From positions 62,001 through 126,000 of the forward strand of contig NZ_JAUYAW010000072.1 of the NCBI RefSeq assembly GCF_030693405.1: a stretch of DNA of 64,000 nt. The letters run 5' to 3'. The notes beneath the pieces are model-generated. The model saw only the letters and a program-made list of their open reading frames with translations, was not told where the DNA came from and searched no databases. Of this stretch, positions 24,289 to 34,815 are shown piece by piece (position 1 is the stretch's first letter; each line of letters opens with the position of its first letter). This stretch comes from Phenylobacterium sp. (lineage in GTDB: Bacteria; Pseudomonadota; Alphaproteobacteria; Caulobacterales; Caulobacteraceae). Both the position numbers and the translations under genes were made by a program.

Positions 24289-24719
24289 CCCTTAGCCTTG
24301 TCCTCGGCCTGTCGATCGAGGAAGGCCTGAGCCTCAGCCTTGTGGCGGGGTTTCACATAGCGGCCCACCAGGGCCAGCATGGCCCCGAATACGGCCGCGT
24401 CATCGGTGAAGCCGACCACCGCCAGGATGTCGGGGATCGCATCGGCGGGCATGACGAAATAGGCCAGCCCGGCCAGCATCATCCCCTTGGCGGCGCTGGG
24501 CGTGGCCGGGTCACGGGCGCAGAACCAGACGGCGATGGCGTCGGCGGCGAAGGGGATCTTCGAGGCGGTCCGCACGATCTTGGGCCAAAAGCCCCGCCGC
24601 ACCCGCTCTTCATTGACCTTGACGACGGCGGGCACGAGGGCCCGCCTCGGATCCAGCGCCTGGGTCGGATCAAATCCGTCAGTCTTGACGTCGGGTGATA
24701 CTTTAGGCCGCGCGATCAT
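24285..24719 (-). CDS. YkvA/DUF1232 family membrane protein
   Basis: A 144-aa protein. The DUF1232 core is seen at about residues 70-115: GMMLAGLAYFVMPADAIPDI followed by LAVVGFTDDAAVFGAMLAL, with the P-x-D-x-I-P-D motif. One or two hydrophobic segments suggest membrane association. The N-terminal 45 residues are polar and variable. It is convergent with the DMT transporter (4-bp overlap). Confidence 0.85.
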   Translation of the reverse strand: MIARPKVSPDVKTDGFDPTQALDPRRALVPAVVKVNEERVRRGFWPKIVRTASKIPFAADAIAVWFCARDPATPSAAKGMMLAGLAYFVMPADAIPDILAVVGFTDDAAVFGAMLALVGRYVKPRHKAEAQAFLDRQAEDKAKG

Positions 24720-24774
24720 CAGGATAAGCCAGTTTCAGGTTGCATCATTAAACGCATCAGGAGGCGTAGCGTCC

Positions 24775-25557
<783 letters not shown>

Positions 25558-25565
25558 GACTGGGA

Positions 25566-25592
25566 TCGCAGCCGGGGTTTCCCCGGCTGCGA
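25566..25592 (+). terminator. 12-bp stem-loop after the SDR gene
   Basis: TCGCAGCCGGGG-TTT-CCCCGGCTGCGA is a perfect 12-bp stem with a 3-nt loop, starting 9 bp after the stop codon. No U-run follows, so it may act as a transcript-stabilising hairpin or Rho-assisted terminator. Confidence 0.6.
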
Positions 25593-25651
25593 CGTTGCGC
25601 CACAGTGAGGGCCTGAAGTAGCCAAATCCCTCACTGGGGGTGCGTATCCAA

Positions 25652-27970
25652 ATGATGGCCACCTGGGCCCAGCGTTTCGCCACCGCCATCGAGCGGCCTG
25701 CGATCGCCTATGGGATGGTCGCCGGTGCGGTCGCCGCAGCGACGGCCGCACAGGGCGTTGTTGAACTCGCCCTGACCGCGCCGCCGGCCTTCATGATCTA
25801 TTACCCGGCGATCATTTTCGCCACCGTGGTCGCCGGCGCCCGGGGCGGGCTGACGGCTGTGGGGCTGAGCGCCCTGGTGGCGGCGACGCTCTGGCCGGCC
25901 GAAGCCCGCGCAGGGGCCAGTCTACCTGTAGCGTTGGGCCTGTTCGTGCTCACCGGCGCCCTGACGGTCGCTCTGGCCAAGCCCCTGCGGGTGGCGATCC
26001 GCCGCGGCGCCACGGTTCAGGAGCGCTTTCGCCTCGCCCAGCAGGCGGCCAAGGACAGCTTCGTCATCCTCGACCCGATCTATCAGAGCGGCGCGCTCGT
26101 GGACTTCGTCTGGGTCTACGCCAATGCGGCGGCCGATCGGATGGCGCCGGCCGGCGTCGAAACCCTGGTGGGCCGCCGGGTGCGCGAGGTGTTTCCCGAC
26201 GAAACCGGGCAGGACATGTTTCAGCGCCTGAGCCGGGCGCTGACCCAAGTTGAGCCCGATGATGTGGAGGTTCTTCGCGTCATCGACGGCCAGGAGCACT
26301 GGGTCCGGTCCAGCGCTCTGCGGGCGGGCGGCGGCGTCGCCGTCACCTTCCGCGATGTCACCGAACTCCGGCGAACGGTGGAGACCCTGCGTCGCGGGGA
26401 GGCGCGGGTGCGCGCCTTAATCGAATCTCTGCCCCAGCTGATGTGGGTGAGCGACGCCCAGGGCGCCTGGACCTTCGCCAGCCCACAGTGGAGCGAGTTC
26501 ACCGGCGGCGCGCCGGGCTCGGCCCTGGGCGATGGCTGGCTGCAGTCTGTCCACCCGGAGGACTGCGACGCCGTGGCCGAGGCCTGGCGCCAGGCGGTCA
26601 ACGGCGCCTTGCCCTTCGCCCCGGAGTTTCGCCTGCGGCGGGCCGATGGCGCCTGGCGGTGGTTCCACGGCCGGGCGGCCGTCCTGCCGGACGCCGCTGG
26701 CGGGGTCCGCAGTTGGTTCGGCTCGGCCTCCGATATCACCGAGGTGGTCGAGGCCCGTCAGGACCTGGAGGCCCGGGTCGCCGAACGGACCCGGGACCTG
26801 GAGGCCAGCCTGGAGGCCCGGGCCCGCACCGAGGCGGCGCTCGCCCAGGCCCAGCGCCTGGAGACGGTGGGCCGGCTCACCGGCGGCGTGGCCCACGATT
26901 TCAACAACCTGCTGACCGTGGTCATCGGCGGTCTGGACATGATGCTCAAGGACCCGGCCGACACCGCGCGGGTCACCCGCCTGGCCAGCGCCGCCCTGGC
27001 CGCGGGCCGGCGGGGCGAGCGGCTGACGCGTCAGCTGCTGGCCTTCTCCCGCCGCCAGGAGCTGCGCCTCGACAATCTGGCGGTGGCGCCGCTGGTCGAG
27101 CAGATCGAGCCCCTGGTCCGCCGAGCGGCCGGCGAGGCCATCGCCCTGACCATCGACTGCCCGCCGCAGGTCGGGGCGGCGAGGCTGGACGCCGCCCAGT
27201 TCGAGGCGGCCCTGCTGAACCTGGTGGTCAACGCCGCCGACGCCACCCCGCCGGGCGGCGAGATCCGGATCGAGGCGGCGCGGCAGGCCCTGGTCGAGGG
27301 CGAGGTGCATGAGGCGCAGGCCGGCGACTATGTCCGCCTGTCGGTGAGCGATACGGGGTCGGGCATGGCGCCCGACGTGCTCGAACATGTCTTTGAGCCT
27401 TTCTTCACCACCAAGGAGACCGGCAAGGGGACTGGCCTTGGCCTCGCCCAGGTCTATGGCTTCATCCGCCAGTGCGGCGGGGCGGTGGATGTCCGCAGCG
27501 CTCCGGGGGAGGGGACCACGATCAGCCTCTACCTGCCGGCCGCCGACCGCGCCACGGCGCCGGCCCCCGAAGTCGAGGCCGCTCCGGTGGCGGCCGGCAT
27601 AGACGGTTTGCGCGTCCTGCTTGTCGAGGATGACGATGCGGTCCGCGCGGTCACCCAGAGCCTGCTGGACGAGTTCGGCTGCCGGGTGGAGACGGCGATC
27701 AACGGGGTCGAGGCCCTGCGTCGTCTGGGCCAGGATGCGGACTTCGATCTTGTTCTATCTGACATCGTCATGCCCGGCGGGGTCAGCGGCGTCGATCTCG
27801 CCCGGCGGCTGAAGGCGGTCCATCCGGGCCTGCCGGTGGTGCTGACCACGGGCTATAGCGGCGAGACCCTCGATGACCCGGACGAGGCGCAGGCCTGGCC
27901 TATTCTGCGCAAGCCCTTCCGCGCCGAACAGCTCAGCGCCATGGTCCGCCAGGCGGCCGGCGTGGTCTAG
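25652..27970 (+). CDS. PAS-containing hybrid histidine kinase, membrane-bound
   Basis: A 772-aa sensor kinase. Two to four N-terminal hydrophobic segments (about residues 15-115) resemble a DUF4118-like input domain. Two PAS domains follow; the second is clear (about 255-375, [20 protein letters not shown]). The HisKA motif [12 protein letters not shown] has His415. The HATPase has [16 protein letters not shown] and [12 protein letters not shown]. The C-terminal receiver has [10 protein letters not shown] and phospho-Asp704 in [11 protein letters not shown]. The organisation is typical of NtrY-like or blue-light-type stand-alone hybrids. The start could be the GTG at 25640. Confidence 0.9.
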   Translation: MMATWAQRFATAIERPAIAYGMVAGAVAAATAAQGVVELALTAPPAFMIYYPAIIFATVVAGARGGLTAVGLSALVAATLWPAEARAGASLPVALGLFVLTGALTVALAKPLRVAIRRGATVQERFRLAQQAAKDSFVILDPIYQSGALVDFVWVYANAAADRMAPAGVETLVGRRVREVFPDETGQDMFQRLSRALTQVEPDDVEVLRVIDGQEHWVRSSALRAGGGVAVTFRDVTELRRTVETLRRGEARVRALIESLPQLMWVSDAQGAWTFASPQWSEFTGGAPGSALGDGWLQSVHPEDCDAVAEAWRQAVNGALPFAPEFRLRRADGAWRWFHGRAAVLPDAAGGVRSWFGSASDITEVVEARQDLEARVAERTRDLEASLEARARTEAALAQAQRLETVGRLTGGVAHDFNNLLTVVIGGLDMMLKDPADTARVTRLASAALAAGRRGERLTRQLLAFSRRQELRLDNLAVAPLVEQIEPLVRRAAGEAIALTIDCPPQVGAARLDAAQFEAALLNLVVNAADATPPGGEIRIEAARQALVEGEVHEAQAGDYVRLSVSDTGSGMAPDVLEHVFEPFFTTKETGKGTGLGLAQVYGFIRQCGGAVDVRSAPGEGTTISLYLPAADRATAPAPEVEAAPVAAGIDGLRVLLVEDDDAVRAVTQSLLDEFGCRVETAINGVEALRRLGQDADFDLVLSDIVMPGGVSGVDLARRLKAVHPGLPVVLTTGYSGETLDDPDEAQAWPILRKPFRAEQLSAMVRQAAGVV

Positions 27971-27976
27971 CCGCGC

Positions 27977-29455
27977 CTATCGCCGGCGCAGGCCGCCCAG
28001 CATGCCGCGGACGATCTCGCGGCCGATCTGGCTGCCCACGGTGCGCAGCACCGACTTGGTGAAGGCCTCGCCCAGGCTCTGGCGGCTCCCGCCGCTGCTG
28101 CGGCTCCGGCGGGCGGGTTCGCGGGGCTCGGGCGCCGCCTTGGCCGGCGGGGCTGCGGCGGCGCTCTCGGCGGCCCGGGCCTGCAGGCGCTCATGGGCGG
28201 AGTCGCGGTCCTTCACCTCGTCATAGAGACCCCGCACCGGGCTCTGGGCCATCAGGGCGCTTCGCTCAGCCGTCGTGGCCGGACCAAGCCTTGAGGCGGG
28301 CGGCCGGATCAGCGTCTTCTGGACGACGCAGGGCGCGCCCTTTTCGTCCAGCAGGGAGACCAGGGCCTCGCCGACGCCCAGGCCCTGGATCGCCTCGGCG
28401 GTGTCGAAGTCCGGATTGGCGCGGAACGACTGGGCGGCGGCGCGCAGCCCCTTCTGGTCGGCGGGCGTATAGGCCCGCAGGGCGTGCTGGATGCGGTTGC
28501 CCAGCTGGCCGAGCACGCTGTCTGGGATGTCGGCGGGGTTCTGGGTGACGAAATAGACCCCGACCCCCTTGGAGCGGATCAGCCGGACCACCTGTTCGAC
28601 CTTCTCCAGCAGGCCCTTCGGCGCGTCACGGAACAGCAGGTGGGCCTCGTCGAAGAAGAAGGCCAGGCGCGGCTTTTCCGGGTCGCCCACCTCGGGCAGC
28701 TCCTCGAACAGCTCCGACAGCAGCCACAGGAGGAAGGTGGCGTAGAGTCTCGGCGAATTGATCAGCCGGTCGGCGGCCAGGATGTTCACATGGCCCCGGC
28801 CCGAGCCATCGACCCGCATCAGGTCCGAGAGGGCCAGCGCGGGCTCGCCGAAGAAGCCCGCGGCGCCCTGGTCTTCCAGCACCAGAAGCTTGCGCCGGAT
28901 CGCCGCCAGGCTGGTCTTGGCCACCGCCCCATAGCGGGCGCTGATGTTGGCGGCGTTGTCGCCCACAAAGCCCAGCACCGCCTGCAGGTCCTTGAGGTCG
29001 AGCAGCAGCAGGCCCTCTTCGTCGGCGACGCGGAAGGCGACGGTCAGCACGCCCTCCTGTACGTCGTTCAGCTCCAGCATCCGCGACAGCAGCAGCGGGC
29101 CCATCTCCGAGACGGTCGCGCGGATCGGGTGGCCCTGCTCCCCGAAGAGGTCCCAGAACACGGTCGGCGCGCCCAGGGGAGCGATCTCCAGCCCCATCTT
29201 GGCGGCCCGGGCGATCAGCTTTTCGTTGGGCGCGCCGGCCATGGCGACGCCTGACAGGTCGCCCTTCACATCGGCGGCGAAGACCGGCACGCCGGCGTCC
29301 GACAGGCCCTGGGCCAGGATCTGCAGGGTGACGGTCTTGCCGGTGCCGGTGGCGCCGGCCACCAGGCCGTGGCGGTTGGCCCGGTCCAGCCGCAGGAACA
29401 GGGTCTCTTCGCCCCCCAGGCCTACCAGAACACCGTCTGCGCCGCTCGCCGTCAT
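27977..29455 (-). CDS. HerA-like ATPase, DUF853 family
   Basis: A 492-aa P-loop ATPase. Walker A is GATGTGKTV at about residues 33-41, Walker B is RLAFFFDEAHLLF, and the FVTQNPADIPDSVLGQLGNR and ALRAYTPADQKGLRAAAQSF segments match DUF853. These proteins resemble HerA/FtsK translocases without a motor partner gene. The C-terminal 90 residues contain an Ala/Pro/Arg-rich linker and a basic SRSSGGSRQSLGEAFTKSVL tail. It is convergent with the kinase, 6 bp apart. Confidence 0.85.
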   Translation of the reverse strand: MTASGADGVLVGLGGEETLFLRLDRANRHGLVAGATGTGKTVTLQILAQGLSDAGVPVFAADVKGDLSGVAMAGAPNEKLIARAAKMGLEIAPLGAPTVFWDLFGEQGHPIRATVSEMGPLLLSRMLELNDVQEGVLTVAFRVADEEGLLLLDLKDLQAVLGFVGDNAANISARYGAVAKTSLAAIRRKLLVLEDQGAAGFFGEPALALSDLMRVDGSGRGHVNILAADRLINSPRLYATFLLWLLSELFEELPEVGDPEKPRLAFFFDEAHLLFRDAPKGLLEKVEQVVRLIRSKGVGVYFVTQNPADIPDSVLGQLGNRIQHALRAYTPADQKGLRAAAQSFRANPDFDTAEAIQGLGVGEALVSLLDEKGAPCVVQKTLIRPPASRLGPATTAERSALMAQSPVRGLYDEVKDRDSAHERLQARAAESAAAAPPAKAAPEPREPARRSRSSGGSRQSLGEAFTKSVLRTVGSQIGREIVRGMLGGLRRR

Positions 29456-29533
29456 CCCCGTATCCCCCCGTTGTTCAGAGTCAGGCTAGCGGCCCGAACT
29501 CGGATCGGCCAGTCGCGGCGACAATCTCCGTGT

Positions 29534-29595
29534 GGGGGCATTTTCGCCCCCGGACGCCTGGTCGCACTGCGATAATCTGCCCGTGTCTGTGCGAC
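29534..29595. other. Inverted repeats in the 475-bp gap before gdhZ
   Basis: The gap 29456-29930 has no convincing ORF. It starts with GGGGGC / GCCCCC (29534-29551, 6-nt loop), followed by a 7-bp repeat pair GTCGCAC (29561-29567) / GTGCGAC (29589-29595). The rest to 29780 shows nothing I can interpret; the gdhZ leader hairpins follow. Confidence 0.4.
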
Positions 29596-29783
29596 ATGTC
29601 GGCGCCGCCGTGCAAGCCGATTGACGGGGCGCCGGGGTCGAAGGACAGTCGGAGAATCACTGAGCCTCGCGCCCAGGGGCCCGTCGCCGGGCCTGTCCGC
29701 ACGGCGGAGCCTCAGCCCAAGGTCCAGAACCCATGGATGGCAGGTCTTCCCTTTGACGTTTGAACACCTATCTGAAGGTCTGT

Positions 29784-29910
29784 CGGGGATCGCCCGTCCC
29801 CGGCCTCAGAGCGTCGCCCCGCAAGGGACGTCGACGCGACGAGCCCCAGGGTTCCGCCGGTCCCCCCCGTCGGAACCAAACGCCGCCGGATCCTCTCCTC
29901 CGGCGGCGTT
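29784..29910 (+). promoter_or_regulatory. Three-hairpin leader of gdhZ
   Basis: Hairpin 1: CGGGGA / TCCCCG (29784-29802). Hairpin 2: GTTCCGCCGG / CCGTCGGAAC, one mismatch (29851-29876). Hairpin 3: AACGCCGCCGGA / TCCGGCGGCGTT, perfect 12 bp with an 8-nt loop (29879-29910). The third ends 20 nt before the gdhZ start, close to the ribosome-binding site AAAGGGAG. There is no U-run after hairpin 3, so it is a candidate translational or attenuation element rather than a simple terminator. No known riboswitch class is recognised. Confidence 0.5.
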
Positions 29911-29930
29911 CTGGTGAAAGGGAGACTGCC

Positions 29931-32900
29931 ATGAGCCCCGTCCACACACCTCCGGCCGAAGAGCTGGGCCAAATCCTCGCCGACAAGCTGCTCGCCCGAC
30001 TTGGGCCAGGTCCGGCCAAGGACCAGGCCCTGCAGGCCTTCGCCGCCCAGGCCGCCGAGGACGTGGTTCCGGCCGAGCTGCCTGAGTTCGACCTGGATGA
30101 CCTCGCCGCCAATCTGGCGGCCTTCTGGACCTTCGCCGAAAAGCGTCGCGGTCTGTCGCCGATCCTGCGGATCGTGCGCGCTGAGCGGGCGTCCGAGGAC
30201 TCGCCCCGGCTCGACTTCGACCGGGTGGAGATCGTCCAGGAGGACGGGCCCTTCCTGGTGGACAGCGTGATGGGCGAGATCGCCGACCAGGGCTTCCAGG
30301 TCCGCGCCATGTTCCACCCGGTGGTCGAGGTGTCCCGGGACGCCAAGGGACATCGGAGCCCCGACGGCGCCCTCCACCGGGAATCCATGATCCAGGTCTT
30401 CGTCGACCGGATCGGTCCGGATCGGGAAGACCAGCTGCTGAGCGGCCTGCGCGCGGCGCTGGCCGACGCCCGGGCCGCAGTGGCCGACTTCCCGGCCATG
30501 TTGGACCTGATGGGCCGAACGGTGGCCGAGCTGGAATCCCTGGCGCCCGAGACGCCGCGGCGGGCTGAGGAGCTGGCCTTCCTGCGCTGGCTGCACACCG
30601 AGCACTTCGTCTTCCTGGGCGCCCGGATCTATGAATATCCCCGGGTCGAGGGCGGCGACTACGCCCCTGAGGAGCCGCTGTTCCAGCCCCAGGACGGGCT
30701 GGGCGTGCTGCGCGATCCAGCGCAGCGGGTTCTGCGCCGGACCAACGAGCCGGCCGTGCTCACCGCCCAGCTGGCCAGGCGTCTGGAAGACGAGTCCGCC
30801 GTCACCGTGGCCAAGGCCAATATGCGCTCCCGGGTCCATCGCCGGGGCTACATGGATTATGTCGGGGTGCGCCGGTACGGGCCTGATGGCCGTCCCTCGG
30901 GGGAGGTGCGGTTCGTCGGCCTCTTCACGGCCGAGGCCTATGACCAGCCCGTCAGCAACGTGCCCCTGGTGCGGGCCAAGGCGGCCGGCGCGCTCGCCCG
31001 AGCGGCCAAGGCGCCAGGCAGCCACAACGCCAAGCGGCTGAAGAACATCGTCGAGAACTATCCCCGCGACGAGCTCTTCCAGATGACCGAGGACGAGCTG
31101 CTGACCAATGCGCTCGGCGTGCTGCATCTTTACGATCGGCCCCGGGTGCGCCTGTTCGAGCGGCGCGATCCATTCGACCGGTTCTGCTCGATCCTGATGT
31201 TCGTGCCCCGGGAGCGCTACGATTCCGACCTGCGCATCCGGGCCGGTCAGCTGCTGGCCAAGGCCTATGGCGGCCGGGTCTCAGCCTATTATCCGAGCTT
31301 CTCGGACTCCCCCCTGGCCCGGGTGCATTTCATCATCGGCTTTACCGCCGGCCAGAAGCGCGAGCCGGATCTGGCCGCGGTCGAGGCCGAGATCGCCGAG
31401 GCCGCGCGCACATGGGAGGACCGGTTCGAGGCCGCCGTGCGCGACCTGGAGCGTCCCGCTGCGGTGACCGGCGACCTGCTCGGCCGCTACTATGGCGCCT
31501 TCTCGGCGGGTTACCGCGACCGCTATGACGCGGCCGAGGCCCTGGCCGACGTGGCGGTGATCGATGACCTTTCCCCAGGGGAGGTGGTCCGCGTGCGGGC
31601 CTTCCGCCGTGACGGCGACACCGCCCGCAATTTCCGATTCAAGCTCTACCGCCCGGCCGAGCCTGCCCCGCTCGCCGATGTGCTGCCGATCCTGGAGAGC
31701 ATGGGCCTGAAGGCCATGGCCGAGGCCGGCTTCCCGGTGCGCAAGGTGGGCGCAGAGCCCGTCTGGGTGCACGAGTTCGAGCTGGACGATCCCCGGGGCG
31801 CGGACCTTGTGTTCGAGGACGTGAAGGCCTGTTTCGAGCAGGCCTTCGTCGCCGTCTGGACCGGTCAGACCGAGAATGACGGGTTCAACCGCCTGGTGCT
31901 GGAGCTGTCCATCAGCTGGCGGGAGGCCGCCCTTGTCCGGGCGCTGGCCCGCTATCGCCAGCAGACCGGCCTCGATCCCTCCCAGCGCTTGCAGGAGGAG
32001 GCGCTGAGCCGCCGGCCCGGCGTCACCCGCCTGATCCTCGACCTCTTTCGGACCCGGTTCGACCCGGCGGTCCGCGCCGACCTGGCCGAGCGCCAGGCCC
32101 AGGCCAAGGCGGTGATGGAGGAGATCACCGAGGCCCTGCAGATGGTCGAGAGCCTGGACGATGACCGGGTGCTGCGTCGCATCGCCCTGCTGGTCCAGTC
32201 GATCCTGCGGACCAACTATTATCAGCGTGGGGACGACGGACGGCCGGCGCCCTTCATCAGCTTCAAGGTGGCCAGCGAGGAGCTGGCCGACCTGCCGGCG
32301 CCCAAGCCCTATCGGGAGATCTATGTCTGGTCGACCACGGTCGAGGGCGTGCACCTGCGCTTTGGCCCGGTGGCCCGGGGCGGCTTGCGCTGGTCGGACC
32401 GCCGCGACGATTTCCGCACCGAGGTTCTGGGGCTGGCCAAGGCCCAGCAGGTGAAGAACGCTGTCATCGTGCCCGTGGGCGCCAAGGGCGGCTTCTATCC
32501 CAAGGCCCTGCCGGTGGGGGGAAGCCCCGATGCGATCCGCGCGGCCGGGGTCGAGGCCTACAAGACCTTCCTACGCGGCCTCTTGGACATCACCGACAAT
32601 CTGACGCCAGACGGCGAGGTGATCGCGCCCAAGGGCGTGGTGGCCCATGACGGGGAGGACCCGTATCTGGTGGTCGCCGCCGACAAGGGCACAGCCACCT
32701 TCTCCGACATCGCCAACGGGTTGGCCGAGTCCTACGGCTTCTGGCTGGGTGACGCCTTCGCGTCTGGCGGATCGGCCGGCTATGACCACAAGGAGATGGG
32801 CATTACCGCCCGCGGCGCCTGGGAGGCGGTCAAGCGCCACTTCCGGGAGCTGGGCAAGGACATCCAGGCCGAGCCCTTCACCGTGGTCGGCGTCGGCGAC

Positions 32901-34805
32901 ATGTCGGGCGACGTGTTCGGCAACGGCATGCTGCTGTCGCGGCAGATCCGCCTGAAGGCGGCCTTCGACCACCGTCACATCTTCCTCGATCCCCAGCCGG
33001 TCCCCGAGACGAGCTTTGTCGAGCGCGAGCGCCTGTTCGCCCTGCCGCGCTCCTCCTGGGATGACTATGACCGGGCGAAGATCTCGGCCGGCGGCGGCGT
33101 CTTCCCCCGCACCCAGAAGTCCATTCCGCTGAGCCCTGAGGTCCGCGAGATGCTGGGGGTCGAGGCCGAGGCCCTGGCGCCCAATGAGCTGATCAGCGCC
33201 ATCCTGAAGTCCGAGGCTGAGCTGCTCTATCTCGGCGGCATCGGCACCTATGTGAAGGCCGCCGCCGAAAGCCATGCCGAGGTGGGCGACAAGACCAATG
33301 ACGCCCTGCGGATCAACGCCCAGGACCTGCGGGTCCGGGTTGTGGGCGAAGGCGCCAATCTCGGTCTGACCCAGGCCGCGCGGATCGCGTTTGCGCAAGC
33401 CGGCGGCCGGGTGAACAGCGACGCCATCGACAATTCGGCCGGGGTCGATTCCTCCGACCACGAGGTCAATATCAAGATCCTCACCGGCATGGTCGAGCGG
33501 GCCGGCGATCTCGACCGGCCTGAGCGGGACAAGCTGCTGCGCTCGATGATCGATGACGTGGCCGACCATGTGCTGGCGCACAACTACGACCAGAACCAGG
33601 CGCTTTCCCTGCTGGAGCTGGACGCGGTGGGCGAGCTGGAGCCCCACGCTAGATTCATGGCCAGGCTCGAATCCATGGGCCGTCTTGACCGGGTGGTCGA
33701 AGGGCTGCCGGACGCCGCGGCCATCGCCGAGCGGGCCGAGGCGGGACGGGGCCTGACGCGGCCCGAGCTCGCCGTGCTGATGGCCTATGGCAAGATTCAG
33801 CTGTTCCGGGAGATGGTCGAGACCGAGGTCCCCGACGACCCCTGGTTCGAGCAGGTGCTCGAGGGCTATTTTCCCAAGCCCCTGATGCGTTACGCGCCGG
33901 AGATGCGCCGTCACAGGCTGCGTCGGGAGATTATCGCCACGGTGGTGGCCAATGACGTGGTCAATCGCTGCGGACCGAGCTTCCCCAGTCGCCTGATGGC
34001 GGCGGCCGGCTGCGACGCCAGGGCCTTCTTTGTCGGCTATGAGGCCGCCCGCGCCGTCCTGGACGTGGCCGCCCTCTGGGAGGCTGTGGAGGCGCGCGAC
34101 AACGACATGCCCGCCCGCGCCCAGCTCCTGTTGCTGCGCCAGCTGGCCCGGCAGCTCCGCGGCCTGACCTTCTGGTTCGCCCGCCGCGCCTATCGCCAGG
34201 GTGAGGGGGTCAGCGCCCTGATCGATCGCTACGCCAAGCCGGCCAGGGCCCTGAAGGCGCTGGCGCCGGAGGTCCTGACGCCGGTGGAGCGGGCCGATCT
34301 GGACGCCCTGGCCGACCGGCTGACAGCCGCCGGCGCCCCGAAAGACATGGCCAAGGCGGTGGTCGAGCTCCAGCCCCTGACCATCGCCGCCGACCTGGCC
34401 GATCTGGCTGAGGCCTCCCGCTGGCCCATCGAGAATGTGGCCCGCCTGCACCACAAGGTCGGCGAGGTGTTCGGCTTCGACCGTCTGCGCGCGGCAGCCG
34501 GCAGTCACTCGGCGGGCGACATCTTCGAGCGGACCGCCGTGCGGCGGCTGGTGGAGGACCTGCTCACCGAACAGACCACGGTCGCCCGGTCGGTGATGGC
34601 GAGGGCCCGAGGCCCTGCGGCCGGGGCTGACGCCCAGGCGGCCGAGGCGGCCATCAAGGCCTGGTCAGCCTCGGCGGCCGACGCGACGGCCACGGCCGGC
34701 CGCACCCTGACCGAGATCGAGCAGGCGCCCGGCGGCTGGACCTTCGCCAAGCTGACCATCGCCCACGGCGCCCTGCGCGAACTGGCTGTCCGCGCAGAGG
34801 GCTGA
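29931..34805 (+). CDS. gdhZ: NAD-dependent glutamate dehydrogenase, large (180-kDa) type
   Basis: A 1,624-aa enzyme that deaminates glutamate to 2-oxoglutarate with NAD+. The long N-terminal regulatory half (ACT-like; e.g. VQEDGPFLVDSVMGEIADQG) is followed by the catalytic core: HLRFGPVARGGLRWSDRRDD, RTEVLGLAKAQQVKNAVIVP with VGAKGGFY, ASGGSAGYDHKEMGITARGAW and GVGDMSGDVFGNGMLLS. This matches the family also called NAD-GDH_LS. In Caulobacter crescentus the orthologue GdhZ also tunes FtsZ assembly and so links metabolism to division (established). The ATG at 29931 has AAAGGGAG upstream and matches the family start; the frame is open to 29760. Confidence 0.95.
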   Translation: MSPVHTPPAEELGQILADKLLARLGPGPAKDQALQAFAAQAAEDVVPAELPEFDLDDLAANLAAFWTFAEKRRGLSPILRIVRAERASEDSPRLDFDRVEIVQEDGPFLVDSVMGEIADQGFQVRAMFHPVVEVSRDAKGHRSPDGALHRESMIQVFVDRIGPDREDQLLSGLRAALADARAAVADFPAMLDLMGRTVAELESLAPETPRRAEELAFLRWLHTEHFVFLGARIYEYPRVEGGDYAPEEPLFQPQDGLGVLRDPAQRVLRRTNEPAVLTAQLARRLEDESAVTVAKANMRSRVHRRGYMDYVGVRRYGPDGRPSGEVRFVGLFTAEAYDQPVSNVPLVRAKAAGALARAAKAPGSHNAKRLKNIVENYPRDELFQMTEDELLTNALGVLHLYDRPRVRLFERRDPFDRFCSILMFVPRERYDSDLRIRAGQLLAKAYGGRVSAYYPSFSDSPLARVHFIIGFTAGQKREPDLAAVEAEIAEAARTWEDRFEAAVRDLERPAAVTGDLLGRYYGAFSAGYRDRYDAAEALADVAVIDDLSPGEVVRVRAFRRDGDTARNFRFKLYRPAEPAPLADVLPILESMGLKAMAEAGFPVRKVGAEPVWVHEFELDDPRGADLVFEDVKACFEQAFVAVWTGQTENDGFNRLVLELSISWREAALVRALARYRQQTGLDPSQRLQEEALSRRPGVTRLILDLFRTRFDPAVRADLAERQAQAKAVMEEITEALQMVESLDDDRVLRRIALLVQSILRTNYYQRGDDGRPAPFISFKVASEELADLPAPKPYREIYVWSTTVEGVHLRFGPVARGGLRWSDRRDDFRTEVLGLAKAQQVKNAVIVPVGAKGGFYPKALPVGGSPDAIRAAGVEAYKTFLRGLLDITDNLTPDGEVIAPKGVVAHDGEDPYLVVAADKGTATFSDIANGLAESYGFWLGDAFASGGSAGYDHKEMGITARGAWEAVKRHFRELGKDIQAEPFTVVGVGDMSGDVFGNGMLLSRQIRLKAAFDHRHIFLDPQPVPETSFVERERLFALPRSSWDDYDRAKISAGGGVFPRTQKSIPLSPEVREMLGVEAEALAPNELISAILKSEAELLYLGGIGTYVKAAAESHAEVGDKTNDALRINAQDLRVRVVGEGANLGLTQAARIAFAQAGGRVNSDAIDNSAGVDSSDHEVNIKILTGMVERAGDLDRPERDKLLRSMIDDVADHVLAHNYDQNQALSLLELDAVGELEPHARFMARLESMGRLDRVVEGLPDAAAIAERAEAGRGLTRPELAVLMAYGKIQLFREMVETEVPDDPWFEQVLEGYFPKPLMRYAPEMRRHRLRREIIATVVANDVVNRCGPSFPSRLMAAAGCDARAFFVGYEAARAVLDVAALWEAVEARDNDMPARAQLLLLRQLARQLRGLTFWFARRAYRQGEGVSALIDRYAKPARALKALAPEVLTPVERADLDALADRLTAAGAPKDMAKAVVELQPLTIAADLADLAEASRWPIENVARLHHKVGEVFGFDRLRAAAGSHSAGDIFERTAVRRLVEDLLTEQTTVARSVMARARGPAAGADAQAAEAAIKAWSASAADATATAGRTLTEIEQAPGGWTFAKLTIAHGALRELAVRAEG

Positions 34806-34815
34806 ACTTCCAGGC

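Noticed and set aside
29712-31127. A 471-codon minus-strand ORF over the start of gdhZ
   Set aside because: It is antisense to a well-conserved enzyme and lacks any family pattern. It does not explain the leader hairpins.
32571-34508. A 645-codon minus-strand ORF opposite gdhZ
   Set aside because: It is a shadow of gdhZ. The composition is Gly/Gln/His-rich without domain features.
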